A stretch of DNA of 8,085 nucleotides from JBGOUV01 sp041477815 (GCA_041477815.1 JBGOUV010000320.1:1-8085); one strand, 5' to 3'. Shown: positions 1 through 6,943, numbered from the stretch's first letter. A program made the numbers and translations. The notes: a model not told the origin generated them from the sequence alone.

Positions 1-1709
1 GTGAGGTAGGGATTCCCGGTGCGCCGCCGCCTCCCCCACCCCCGCCACCTCCCCCACCCCCGCCGCCTCCGCCCCCTCCGCCACCGCCACCGCCTCCACC
101 CCCGCCGAAGCCCGACACCCCGCCCGGCGACCTGCTGGTGATCGTCGTCGACAAGAACGGGAAGCCGGTGGAAGGCGCCAAGGTAACGATCAAGGGACGC
201 GTGTCGCGAAGCGGGACGACGGACGCGGACGGCAAGGTGTTGTTCTCCGGCCTGCCGCCGGGCGCTTACAGCACCACTGGCTTCAAGATCGACGCCGGAC
301 GGGACTCCGGCTCGGGAGTGGTCGTCTCCGCCCAGTTGCGGGAGGCCCACCTGAAGCTGGTCAAGACGGTCACGGCCAGAATCGTCAGCCTGACCTTCCG
401 GTCCGATCATGGGCTGTTGAAGCAGTCTCACCCCGGGAGCGGTAAAGAAGCCTTTTACGACAACAAGGTGCCATTCCCCAAGCCCGAGTGGACGCGCGGC
501 GGGAAGTCACATCCTATTTCCCACACCCGGAAAGAGCAGATCAAGGTCGACATCGAGATGGAGTTCACCGTGGAGCCCAAGGGCTGCACCGCCGAGCTCA
601 GCGAGATCCGCGGCAAGTCGGATGACGACTTTCTGACCTTCGAGAAGCCGGTGAGCCAGACTATCACCACCAAGCGTTTTCCCTTCACCGCGCTGACCGG
701 CCAGAAGGAGCTGCCGAATTTCGTGGATTTGATCGAGCGGACGGTTACCTGGAAGGCGATCGTGGACGGCGATACTATCGAGGCGGGCAGCAGCGGTGAA
801 CACAAGATCTACGTCACCCTGGCCAAGCCCATCGGAAAGATGGAATGGATCGAGTTCCAGGGATTCCGGGAAAGCGGCGCCGATCAGGATGTCACCGAGA
901 AGCGCCTGGAGTATTCGGTGAAGGCGGCCCAGAAGACCGGAGAGAAGGACGAGCAGGAGAGCGTGGACGCGATCTTCGGGCAGATGAAGAAGGACGGCAT
1001 CGGCTATTTCCTGCCGAATCTTTGGACGGAGGACGGAAACCAGACCGGGGTCGTACCGAAACCGAAGCTGCAGGAGTACCTCTGGTTGTGCAACGTGGCC
1101 AAGGCCAAAGGGCAGTGCCACAATATTGCGGCGTCCTTCACGCTGGCCTGCCGGATCCTGGGAGTCCAGGGGTCCTTTGAGGTCGGGTTCATGTTCGGCT
1201 GGCCGGGCGTTGACAATGACCCGCCCCATGCGCCGACCAAGCCCTCCGCAGGGGGGAAGAACGTCCTAGGGAAGTATGACGGAGGATCCTTTACGAACCG
1301 GTGCACCCGGAAACATGAAATCCCACAGCATACCTCCGAGGACGAGGTCATCCTTTTCATCGACGGCGCCAACCAGCCCAACAATTTCGAGGGCGTGGCG
1401 TGTTACAAGAAAAGGGTCCTCTACGCCATTGGTGACGCGATATTCGACGATTTCCCGGATCCCGATGACAACGCCTCGACGTACTTCGCAAGCCGCAAGG
1501 ACAAAGACTTCCTCCGCTCCCAGGTCAAGGACTGGAACGTGGGCGAATTCCGGTTGGTGTTCGGTCGCAAGGGTGCAAAGGCGTTTCGATGCCCGAAGCC
1601 GTTCCCCTGGGCGACCATGAAGGCACTCGAATATAAAGATCCGTCCAGTACCCAGGAGGTACACGAGGTAGCTTGGTTCAAGTGGGAAGAGGGGCGGACC
1701 AAGAAATGA
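1..1709 (+). CDS. C-terminal part of a probable VgrG-effector fusion: polyproline hinge, carboxypeptidase-regulatory-like domain, transglutaminase-like domain (5' partial)
   Basis: The reading frame is open from base 3 with no stop, so the gene enters from upstream and a GTG at 138 is not a credible start. The visible frame reads EVGIPGA, then 28 consecutive prolines (24-107), then KPDTPPGD and the rest. Numbering from the GTG at 138, residues 1-75 resemble a carboxypeptidase-regulatory/SpaA-like beta domain (KNGKPVEGAKV, TDADGKVLFSGLPPGAY). Residues about 78-230 are beta-rich and end in HKIYVTLAKP. Residues about 310-430 resemble a transglutaminase/papain-like core: Cys327 in GQCHN followed by an AxxFxxxxRxLGV helix, His398, and Asp409 in FIDGAN. 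Such a triad could hydrolyse or deamidate amide bonds; the actual substrate is unknown. The start EVG matches the end of the downstream vgrG in frame, which suggests a VgrG with a C-terminal cargo. The next gene overlaps its stop by 4 bp. The fold assignment is from motif reading only; the fusion is inferred because the N-terminus lies outside the window. Confidence 0.72.
   Translation, partial: EVGIPGAPPPPPPPPPPPPPPPPPPPPPPPPPPPPKPDTPPGDLLVIVVDKNGKPVEGAKVTIKGRVSRSGTTDADGKVLFSGLPPGAYSTTGFKIDAGRDSGSGVVVSAQLREAHLKLVKTVTARIVSLTFRSDHGLLKQSHPGSGKEAFYDNKVPFPKPEWTRGGKSHPISHTRKEQIKVDIEMEFTVEPKGCTAELSEIRGKSDDDFLTFEKPVSQTITTKRFPFTALTGQKELPNFVDLIERTVTWKAIVDGDTIEAGSSGEHKIYVTLAKPIGKMEWIEFQGFRESGADQDVTEKRLEYSVKAAQKTGEKDEQESVDAIFGQMKKDGIGYFLPNLWTEDGNQTGVVPKPKLQEYLWLCNVAKAKGQCHNIAASFTLACRILGVQGSFEVGFMFGWPGVDNDPPHAPTKPSAGGKNVLGKYDGGSFTNRCTRKHEIPQHTSEDEVILFIDGANQPNNFEGVACYKKRVLYAIGDAIFDDFPDPDDNASTYFASRKDKDFLRSQVKDWNVGEFRLVFGRKGAKAFRCPKPFPWATMKALEYKDPSSTQEVHEVAWFKWEEGRTKK
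24..107 (+). repeat. 28-codon polyproline tract with an 18-bp tandem duplication
   Basis: Every codon from 24 to 107 is CCN, giving 28 prolines in a row inside the first gene. All four CCN codons are used, so this is not a pure trinucleotide microsatellite. Bases 30-47 and 48-65 are tandem copies that differ only at the last base, which points to growth by duplication. In the protein it would be a stiff polyproline-II hinge between an upstream part and the beta domain. Translation through it would be expected to need EF-P. Confidence 0.9.
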
Positions 1710-2395
1710 GGAGGCCGGGCTGCCGTCTGGGGATCTGCATAACCGGCGCGGTGCTGGCCGGCGGGTGGCTGGGAGGACAAAACAAGATGGCGGACGATCC
1801 TTTCTACAACAAAGTGGTGCTTGAGTTGATCGAGCCGCCCGCGGCGGTACGCGAGTCATTCGCGGCGGCGCTCCGGGATCCCGGGCGGACTCCGGCGCCG
1901 AAATCGGAACTGGCCTTGCAACAAGCAACGTCGTGGCTGGCCTCGCTCCTGAAACCGGAATACGGACCGCGCGAAGACACCGCCTTTGTCACCCTCCCGC
2001 TGGAGAACGGGATCTGCGATACCATCCGGGCGCGCTATCGCGTGGACGGCGTGGACGTCGATACAGCACAAAGCCGCTACGTGATCAGCATCACGGTGCG
2101 GGGGATGAAGCCGCCGGCGGGCGCCACAGACCTGGAGAAGGCCCAGAGCGTCACCCGGCAGATTTTCGCCAAGCAGGACCGCATCCATCTCCAGTTGACC
2201 GGACCGCGGAAGGGAGGGTCGTTTGGCCTGCAAGGCGGCCCCCCGCTCGATAAGGAATGGGCCTACTGGGTGGACTCGTTGCAGTGGTGGTCCGAGGGAG
2301 ATACGGTAGGATTTCTCCTGCTGCGGGCGCCGGGCGGCCCGAATCGGGCGTTCATTACTCCGGAGGAGGCCGACAACCGGAGGTGGTTCGAGTAA
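1706..2395 (+). CDS. Unknown protein overlapping the effector-like gene; candidate immunity protein
   Basis: I do not recognise a family. With the ATG at 1706 the product is 229 residues and overlaps the upstream stop as ATGA, the usual sign of translational coupling. This start gives an arginine-containing N-terminus (MRRPGCRLGIC) and a Gly/Ala/Leu-rich hydrophobic stretch to about residue 25, like a signal peptide; there is no proper lipobox. A second in-frame ATG at 1787 (MADDPFYNK) has a GGGAGG ribosome-binding site at 1771-1776 and would give a cytoplasmic protein of 202 residues. The mature part is hydrophilic, mixed alpha/beta, with a Trp-rich segment near the end (WAYWVDSLQWWSEGD). 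Its position directly behind a probable toxin domain suggests an immunity role, but no sequence motif proves this. It could equally be a loading chaperone. The gene is real by spacing, length and codon usage; function is open. Confidence 0.75.
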   Translation: MRRPGCRLGICITGAVLAGGWLGGQNKMADDPFYNKVVLELIEPPAAVRESFAAALRDPGRTPAPKSELALQQATSWLASLLKPEYGPREDTAFVTLPLENGICDTIRARYRVDGVDVDTAQSRYVISITVRGMKPPAGATDLEKAQSVTRQIFAKQDRIHLQLTGPRKGGSFGLQGGPPLDKEWAYWVDSLQWWSEGDTVGFLLLRAPGGPNRAFITPEEADNRRWFE

Positions 2396-2404
2396 GGAGA
2401 GCTT
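2393..2404 (+). promoter_or_regulatory. Ribosome-binding site of vgrG
   Basis: AAGGAGA (2394-2400) overlaps the preceding TAA stop and lies 4 bp before the ATG at 2405. It supports that ATG as the true vgrG start and suggests reinitiation after the upstream gene. Confidence 0.7.
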
Positions 2405-3991
2405 ATGGCAGCCAGCTTCCTGAAGGTCTTTATTGACGGTAAAGAACTGACCGGCGAATTCAGCGAGGACGCCATCCTGGGCGAGGTCGAGGTGCGGCAG
2501 GAACTCAACCACCACTGGTGGTGCTCGGTGGAATGCCGGCAGACGGAAGACCGCCGCTTTCCCATCGAGGACTCGCTGGGCAAAAAGCTGAAGGTCGTAG
2601 CGGTGGACGAAGAGGGCGCGTCCCACACGTTGTTCGACGGCTTCGTGCTGGAAGGCGAGCTGGAATACGAGATTTTCGGCAGCTTCACGGCGCGGCTGAC
2701 CGGGGTGACCCGGTCCTACAAGATGGACGTGACGCCGCGACAGGCCTACTATATGGCTAAAGGCCTGGATGAGGTCGCCAACGAGATGGCGGGCCGGGTG
2801 GGGCTGAGCGCGGACTTGATCTTCCAGCCGATAAAGCCGCCCCTCAGCTACGTCCAATGGGGCCAGACGGATTTCGCGTTCCTGCAGCGCCTGGCTGACG
2901 ATCACAAGTGCTGGATCCGGCCCACGGACAAGGGGTTGGAGATCTTCGACACGTTCCAGGACGGCTCGAAAGTCGGCTGGCGCGGTGAGGAGGGGTTGCG
3001 CGAATTCGACCTGAGTGGCCGGCTGGGACAGCCCTCCATGAACGGCGCCCACTACTACGCGCCGGACATGACCAGCCAGGTCTACACGAAAGTGAAAGAG
3101 GCCCCGGAGTTCTTCGATGGAGCCGGGCCGATGGCGGACGCGGTCAAGAAGGCGTCGGAAGACAATCTGCCTCCCGGGTACGCGGTGCAGCGGTCGCGAG
3201 CCAACACGCTGGAGCAGTACGAAAACCTGCTCAAGAAAGAAAGCGTGCGGGCCATCGGGGGGAAGATCCTGGGGCACGGGGTCAGCCGCAATGAAGAACT
3301 GCTGCCCGGCAACACGGTGCAGATCGACGGCGTGCTGGATGCGGCGGGACTATACGGGCTGGTAAAGGTGATCCATCGCTGGACCAAGAACGGGTATATG
3401 AACGAATTCTGGTGCACGCCCTGGCAGAACTACACGAATCCCGTGGCCCCGCGACTGCGAGAGTGGCACGGGATCGTCCCGGCGCGGGTGGTGGCTAACG
3501 ACGATCCTAACAATACCGGACGAGTGAAGGTGAAGTTTTACTGGCAGGAGGACAGCGAGACGTTCTGGGTCCGTACCATGACGCCGCACGCGGGAGCGGA
3601 TCGCGGCTTCTTCTTCATGCCGGAGGTGGGTGACGAGGTAGTGGTGGCGTTCGGCGACGGGGACCCGGAGCGGCCCTGCGTGATCGGATCGATCTGGAAC
3701 GGCGTGGATTCGGCCCCCACCGAGGAGTTCTGGGGTGGTGAGTACAAGGACGATGACGTGAAGCGGATCGTCACCAAGTCCGGCCACCGGATTCAGATCG
3801 TGGACAAGCCGGGTAAGGAATCGATCGCTATCGCCACGCCTAAGTATCTGAAGATCACCCTGATCGAGAAGACCGACGAGACCGGCCGGTCGGCGATCAC
3901 CGTCTGCTCGGAGAACGGGGACATTCTGTTGAGCGCGCCGAACGGGCGCATCCATTTCCGTAGTAAATACTTCTCCCGTGAGGTAGGGTAA
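2405..3991 (+). CDS. vgrG: VgrG spike protein, short form without the long beta-helix
   Basis: VgrG forms the trimeric spike at the tip of the type VI (or related) tube and carries effectors. This 528-residue protein shows the family order. Residues 1 to about 340 form the gp27-like base (DGKELTGEFSEDAILGEVEV at the start, a conserved WGQTDFAFLQRLADD at 152-166, NTVQIDGVLDAAGLYGLVKVIH near the end). Residues about 355-435 form the gp5-like OB fold, with the hallmark TGRVKVKFYW (371-380), HAGADRGFFFMPEVGDEVVV (395-414) and PCVIGSIWNG (424-433). Residues 450-528 hold the SGHRI segment (459-463) and the NGDILLSAPNGRI strand, then stop at SREVG. Full VgrGs normally run on into a long gp5C-type beta-helix; here that part is missing, and beta-helix repeats occur instead in the next gene. 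The ATG follows a good ribosome-binding site. No C-terminal cargo domain is present. Confidence 0.95.
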   Translation: MAASFLKVFIDGKELTGEFSEDAILGEVEVRQELNHHWWCSVECRQTEDRRFPIEDSLGKKLKVVAVDEEGASHTLFDGFVLEGELEYEIFGSFTARLTGVTRSYKMDVTPRQAYYMAKGLDEVANEMAGRVGLSADLIFQPIKPPLSYVQWGQTDFAFLQRLADDHKCWIRPTDKGLEIFDTFQDGSKVGWRGEEGLREFDLSGRLGQPSMNGAHYYAPDMTSQVYTKVKEAPEFFDGAGPMADAVKKASEDNLPPGYAVQRSRANTLEQYENLLKKESVRAIGGKILGHGVSRNEELLPGNTVQIDGVLDAAGLYGLVKVIHRWTKNGYMNEFWCTPWQNYTNPVAPRLREWHGIVPARVVANDDPNNTGRVKVKFYWQEDSETFWVRTMTPHAGADRGFFFMPEVGDEVVVAFGDGDPERPCVIGSIWNGVDSAPTEEFWGGEYKDDDVKRIVTKSGHRIQIVDKPGKESIAIATPKYLKITLIEKTDETGRSAITVCSENGDILLSAPNGRIHFRSKYFSREVG

Positions 3992-3997
3992 AGGAGG
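3991..3997 (+). promoter_or_regulatory. Consensus ribosome-binding site of the beta-helix gene
   Basis: AAGGAGG begins in the vgrG stop codon and lies 7 bp before the ATG at 4005. The perfect Shine-Dalgarno shows that the beta-helix protein is made as its own chain and is not a vgrG frameshift fragment. Confidence 0.75.
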
Positions 3998-4004
3998 CTG
4001 TGCC

Positions 4005-4742
4005 ATGCCAGTGTTTGATGCCGCAACCAAGATCGGGCGCCGCGTGCCCGATCCGCTGACCGACAAGAAACTGTGCCCGCAGGGATGCCTGGCGTGGCCG
4101 ATGATCAACAGCACCACCGCGCTGGGGATGTACATGGGGACCGATGTGGTGGTGGTGCATGGCAATCAGTGGCGGCACATTGACGCCAATGTCACGGTGA
4201 ACATCGGCGGTAACCTCCAGACCACCATCTTCAAGAACGAGATCCGCATGATCATGATCAACCAGACGATTACGGTCATCGGCAACCATACGCTGACCGT
4301 GATCGGGGTCTCCAACATCACTCGGGTGGGGGCGCATATCACCCTGAACATTGCCGTGTACAACAGCACCTACATCGCGGTGAAGAATGAGCTCCACTGC
4401 GCGCCGAACGCCAAAACCGAGCCGACCTCTAAGTACAAGGTCGCGTGCTTTGAAGGCAAGGTCATTTACTGCATGTCGCAGGCAAACATCGTCATCGACA
4501 ACAAGTTCGCCGCGGTGGTGTTAGCGGTGAGCGGATACAAGTGCGACATTGCCATGCTCAAGACCGACGCCAAGGCTCTGGAGAACAAGGCCTGCGCCCT
4601 GAAGACCGAGGCCACCGGACTGAAGGCCTCGGTGGCGGCGCTGAAGGCGGCGGCCCGCGGCATCAAGGCCCGAGTTAGCGCGCTGGCCGCCCAAGTCGGC
4701 GCCAGGTTGGGAGGCCCGCCCACGTCCCTGGGCGCGAACTGA
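4005..4742 (+). CDS. Stand-alone gp5C-like beta-helix protein with C-terminal coiled coil; probable spike-tip component
   Basis: The 245-residue protein has three visible parts. Residues 1-46 are an N-terminal segment with a CPQGC pair (24-28) that I cannot assign. Residues about 47-127 are short beta repeats with N/G turns and alternating V/T/I strands (VTVNIGGN, ITVIGNHTLTVIG), the pattern of the phage gp5 C-terminal needle and of VgrG C-termini. Residues 185-233 form seven uninterrupted heptads with Leu/Ile at 185, 192, 199, 206, 213, 220 and 227 and Ala/Val four residues after each, a good coiled-coil core with small a positions, compatible with a trimer. The gene begins 13 bp after vgrG with a consensus ribosome-binding site. 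The simplest reading is a separately encoded needle that extends the short VgrG, inferred from repeats and position. It has no recognisable PAAR motif. A tail-fibre-like accessory protein is the main alternative. Confidence 0.82.
   Translation: MPVFDAATKIGRRVPDPLTDKKLCPQGCLAWPMINSTTALGMYMGTDVVVVHGNQWRHIDANVTVNIGGNLQTTIFKNEIRMIMINQTITVIGNHTLTVIGVSNITRVGAHITLNIAVYNSTYIAVKNELHCAPNAKTEPTSKYKVACFEGKVIYCMSQANIVIDNKFAAVVLAVSGYKCDIAMLKTDAKALENKACALKTEATGLKASVAALKAAARGIKARVSALAAQVGARLGGPPTSLGAN
4557..4703 (+). repeat. Seven-heptad coiled-coil coding repeat
   Basis: Forty-nine residues are built of seven 7-residue units of the form L-K-x-x-A/V-x-A/G, with no break in phase. The similar Lys/Ala-rich codons suggest growth from a short ancestral 21-bp unit, although the DNA copies have diverged. 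In the protein this would be a short parallel coiled coil after the beta-helix. Confidence 0.7.
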
Positions 4743-4752
4743 GAGGTTTCCG

Positions 4753-5634
4753 ATGTCGGAGCAGGAATCCAGGCTTACCCCCATCGACCGTACGCGGGAA
4801 GTTCTGCCGTGGCGTCGCGCCACCGAGTTGACCGACTGCTTTCTCTATTGGCTGCCGGTCAAGTCCTTCCCCGTGCCGGCCGCGCAGAAGCAGTGGCTGC
4901 TGGTGTTTCTGGAGCGCTTCGGCGAGCGTATCGTCAAAAAACTGGGCCTGCGCTCGGAGGTCTTCCTCCAGATGAAAACGCTCTATCCTGACCTGATGGA
5001 CCCGTTTACTCTGTACGCCCAGCAGGCGGTCCCGTTGGTGGGCCTCATCCGGCGGCCCGGCGCCCCCATACCCAAAGCCCCCACCCCCGAGGAGCTCCAG
5101 GACATCATTGACGGCAAGAAGAAATACGTCTTCAACGAGTACATGCCGGACCTGGCCTACTGGTTCGTGAAGAAGGCTCCCAAGGTGCAGCAGCAGTTGT
5201 TCCTCGGGCACGGAGGCATGTCCATCATCTCTCTGCAGCCGGACCCCAAGACCGTGCCTCCCAAGCTCATGATCTCGAAAAAGATGCGGGAGCATCCCGT
5301 ATTTCAAGCCATCGATGTGGATGCTCTCCACGAGCAGACGTTCGCCATGACCGACGATTTCCAGGAAAAGAGCAAGAAGCTCTTGGGGTCGGGGCTGGAA
5401 TCCCACCCCACCTACCCGGGCCTGCGGTTCATCTTGCCTCTGCTCGAAACCAAGGATTTCTTTCAGCAGCCAAAAGAAGAAAAGGCCAAGTGGTTCGAGA
5501 TCTTCCAGATTTACTTTGCCGAGAGTCCGGCGGACAAAGGGATGCTGCTGGCGCTCCAGAGCGACGTCGAGGAGGACCTGATCGAGCTGCTGAAGCAGAT
5601 GCGAGACGAAGATCTGCGCTATCCGGAAAGGTGA
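4753..5634 (+). CDS. Unknown protein, first of two tandem paralogues in the vgrG island
   Basis: The 293-residue product is soluble, with no signal peptide or membrane segment, and belongs to no family I recognise. A GAGAGG ribosome-binding site (4741-4746) overlaps the previous stop and lies 6 bp before the ATG. Landmarks are SFPVP (38-42), FLERF (52-56), a proline-rich stretch at 101-112 (RPGAPIPKAPTP), and a C-terminal block from YPGLRF (221) through PLLE (229-232), YFAES (254-258) and DKG (261-263) to the Leu-rich end. The next gene has the same SFPVP/FLxRF and PLLE...ES..DKG landmarks at similar positions, so the two are related by duplication. The location right after the spike-tip gene suggests an adaptor, chaperone or structural helper for this island; nothing in the sequence shows which. 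An immunity role is also possible. Confidence 0.8.
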   Translation: MSEQESRLTPIDRTREVLPWRRATELTDCFLYWLPVKSFPVPAAQKQWLLVFLERFGERIVKKLGLRSEVFLQMKTLYPDLMDPFTLYAQQAVPLVGLIRRPGAPIPKAPTPEELQDIIDGKKKYVFNEYMPDLAYWFVKKAPKVQQQLFLGHGGMSIISLQPDPKTVPPKLMISKKMREHPVFQAIDVDALHEQTFAMTDDFQEKSKKLLGSGLESHPTYPGLRFILPLLETKDFFQQPKEEKAKWFEIFQIYFAESPADKGMLLALQSDVEEDLIELLKQMRDEDLRYPER

Positions 5635-5638
5635 GAGT

Positions 5639-6391
5639 ATGGCTGAGCTGAGGAGGGTGCCGTCAGTAGGACTGCAAGTGATCCCCGGGAAGCCGCCGTG
5701 GGAGGCGTATCTGCTCGCCGTTTCCGATTTCCCTGTACCGGAGGAAGAACTGGACCCGGTCCGGCGCTTTTTGCAGCGGTTCTCAGCGGCGGCGCAGCAG
5801 CGGTGGAAGTTAGTGGCGGAAGTGGGCCTGCAGCTCGTGCAATTGCACCTGAAAGACGGCCCGGCGCGCGTGGCCCAGCACGGGCGGGAATGGATCCCGG
5901 CGGTGGGGCTGGGGGTATGGCCCGACCGGGAGCCGCCTCGCGGGTGGACCGACGAGGACTTCAACGAGTTGGGCATGGGGGAAAAGCCGCGGGAGCTCAT
6001 GTTCCAGGTGCTGCGGGTGACGACGACTCCCGAGGCGAGGAGCCAGGCGCGGGACGTGATGCTGGGCCTGGGAACGCTGGTCCAGATCCTGATCCCCGAC
6101 AGCCTGGACGCCTTCTTCGACAGGAGCGCACGGACGTTGCTGGCGCCGATTGCCGATCCGGCGTACACCTGCTTCCCGTTCTTCGTGCCGTTGCTGGAGG
6201 GGAAGGCGCTTCGGGAGGCCACGGGGCCGCAGTTAACCGCGTGGCTGTGTGGGTGCTCGGTGTACCTGCGGGAGAGCGCGGAGGACAAGGGCATTCTGAT
6301 CCTGTCCCGGGAGCCGCTGGGGCCGCTGCTCGAGGACCTGGGGGGCAGGCTGCAAACGGCTCCGGAGCCCGTCTGGGTGGTGCCGTGCTGA
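5639..6391 (+). CDS. Unknown protein, second of two tandem paralogues in the vgrG island
   Basis: A product of 250 residues, soluble and without recognised family. It starts 4 bp after the previous stop, with GGAAAGG at 5625-5631 as ribosome-binding site. It shares with its upstream neighbour DFPVP (30-34), FLQRF (44-48), and a C-terminal block that aligns over about 63 residues without gaps by eye: Y176, F181, PLLE (184-187), K189, W202, Y209, ES (212-213), DKG (216-218) and spaced leucines. It lacks about 40 residues of the middle, including the proline-rich segment of its partner. It ends in a cysteine and overlaps the next gene by 7 bp. Retention of two diverged copies side by side suggests a heteromeric complex or two related client-specific factors; this is inference. 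Confidence 0.8.
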   Translation: MAELRRVPSVGLQVIPGKPPWEAYLLAVSDFPVPEEELDPVRRFLQRFSAAAQQRWKLVAEVGLQLVQLHLKDGPARVAQHGREWIPAVGLGVWPDREPPRGWTDEDFNELGMGEKPRELMFQVLRVTTTPEARSQARDVMLGLGTLVQILIPDSLDAFFDRSARTLLAPIADPAYTCFPFFVPLLEGKALREATGPQLTAWLCGCSVYLRESAEDKGILILSREPLGPLLEDLGGRLQTAPEPVWVVPC

Positions 6392-6876
6392 GTTTTCCGT
6401 TTTCACCGATCCACGTGGTGGAGCAGACCTCCACACGGCTGGTGATCGAGGATCCGCCGTTCTATCTGGCGGGAGGAATTTGCCTGGCGGTGGGGCTGGT
6501 GCTGGGGTCGTTATGGGGCCTGAAGATCGGGGAGGGAGACTCGCCCGAACGGATGGGCTGGCTGGCGCCGGTGCTGGCGACCCCGTTCGTGATAGCGGGT
6601 CTGCTGTTGGTGACGGCGTCGACCACGGCCACCCTGTCGCGTGAGACGTCCCGCCTGACAGTCGAGCGGCGGTACCTCGGGGCGGTGTGGAAAAAGCGGG
6701 AAGCTCCGCTGGCGGAGGTGCAGGGGGCGGCGGTGGGGACCGACCAACAGACCCGGCGGCTGAGCTTTGTGTTACGAAACGGGGAAGAGATCGGACTGGG
6801 CGTGTTCACGGACCGGAAAGGCTATTACGCCGCGGCCGAGGCGGCCAACCGTTTTCTGCGAGAGTCGGGACGGTAG
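6385..6876 (+). CDS. Small two-helix membrane protein with possible PH-like C-terminal domain
   Basis: The reading frame is open much further upstream, but that part lies in another frame of the preceding gene and is low-complexity Gly/Ala/Arg, so I start at GTG 6385, which overlaps the previous stop by 7 bp and gives 163 residues. Hydrophobic segments lie at about residues 28-48 (FYLAGGICLAVGLVLG region) and 58-79 (WLAPVLATPFVIAGLLLV). The C-terminal 85 residues are soluble beta strands (LTVERRYLGAVWKKREAPLAEVQGAAVG, then RRLSFVLRNGEEIGLGVF) closed by a helix (YYAAAEAANRFLRE). That order resembles small bacterial membrane proteins with a PH-like fold. The ribosome-binding site is weak, as expected for a coupled start. 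No link to secretion is evident other than position, so it may be a neighbour carried along in the operon. Confidence 0.7.
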   Translation: MLSFPFSPIHVVEQTSTRLVIEDPPFYLAGGICLAVGLVLGSLWGLKIGEGDSPERMGWLAPVLATPFVIAGLLLVTASTTATLSRETSRLTVERRYLGAVWKKREAPLAEVQGAAVGTDQQTRRLSFVLRNGEEIGLGVFTDRKGYYAAAEAANRFLRESGR

Positions 6877-6908
6877 TGCCTCGTTGCGAAAATTAGTAGC
6901 GTGCTGCC

Positions 6909-6943
6909 CGCAGCCGGCCGGGGGGCCGCCCCACAAGGCTGCG
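6909..6943. terminator. Possible bidirectional terminator hairpin between convergent genes
   Basis: CGCAGCC (6909-6915) and GGCTGCG (6937-6943) can pair over 7 bp, with a further GC-rich fold in the loop (GGGG with CCCC). It sits in the 82-bp gap between a plus-strand and a minus-strand gene end, where a terminator is expected. Neither side has a T tract, so intrinsic termination is uncertain. Confidence 0.35.

Noticed and set aside
24..107. The C-rich tract read as a simple microsatellite or noncoding structure.
   Set aside because: It is in frame with the downstream coding sequence, every codon is CCN with mixed third bases, and the frame stays open on both sides.
1673..1705. An upstream GTG start for the small gene after the effector-like gene.
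   Set aside because: It would overlap the upstream gene by 37 bp and put a charged MVQVGRGADQE segment before a signal-like sequence; ATG 1706 or 1787 fits better.
1856..3277. A long open frame on the minus strand (473 residues).
   Set aside because: It is antisense to vgrG and the gene before it, both well supported. It has the Arg/His/Leu-rich make-up of GC-rich antisense shadows and no recognisable domain.
4005..4145. The N-terminus of the beta-helix protein as a PAAR or DUF4280-like tip.
   Set aside because: It has a Cys pair but none of the repeated Pro-Ala-Ala-Arg or GH motifs needed to support that call.
4675..6294. A long open frame on the minus strand (539 residues).
   Set aside because: It runs opposite the two tandem paralogues, which have ribosome-binding sites and shared conserved motifs. 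The antisense product has no domain and is explained by codon bias.
5698..6384. An upstream extension of the small membrane-protein frame.
   Set aside because: It overlaps the preceding gene in another frame and translates as low-complexity Gly/Ala/Arg sequence, so the start was placed at GTG 6385.
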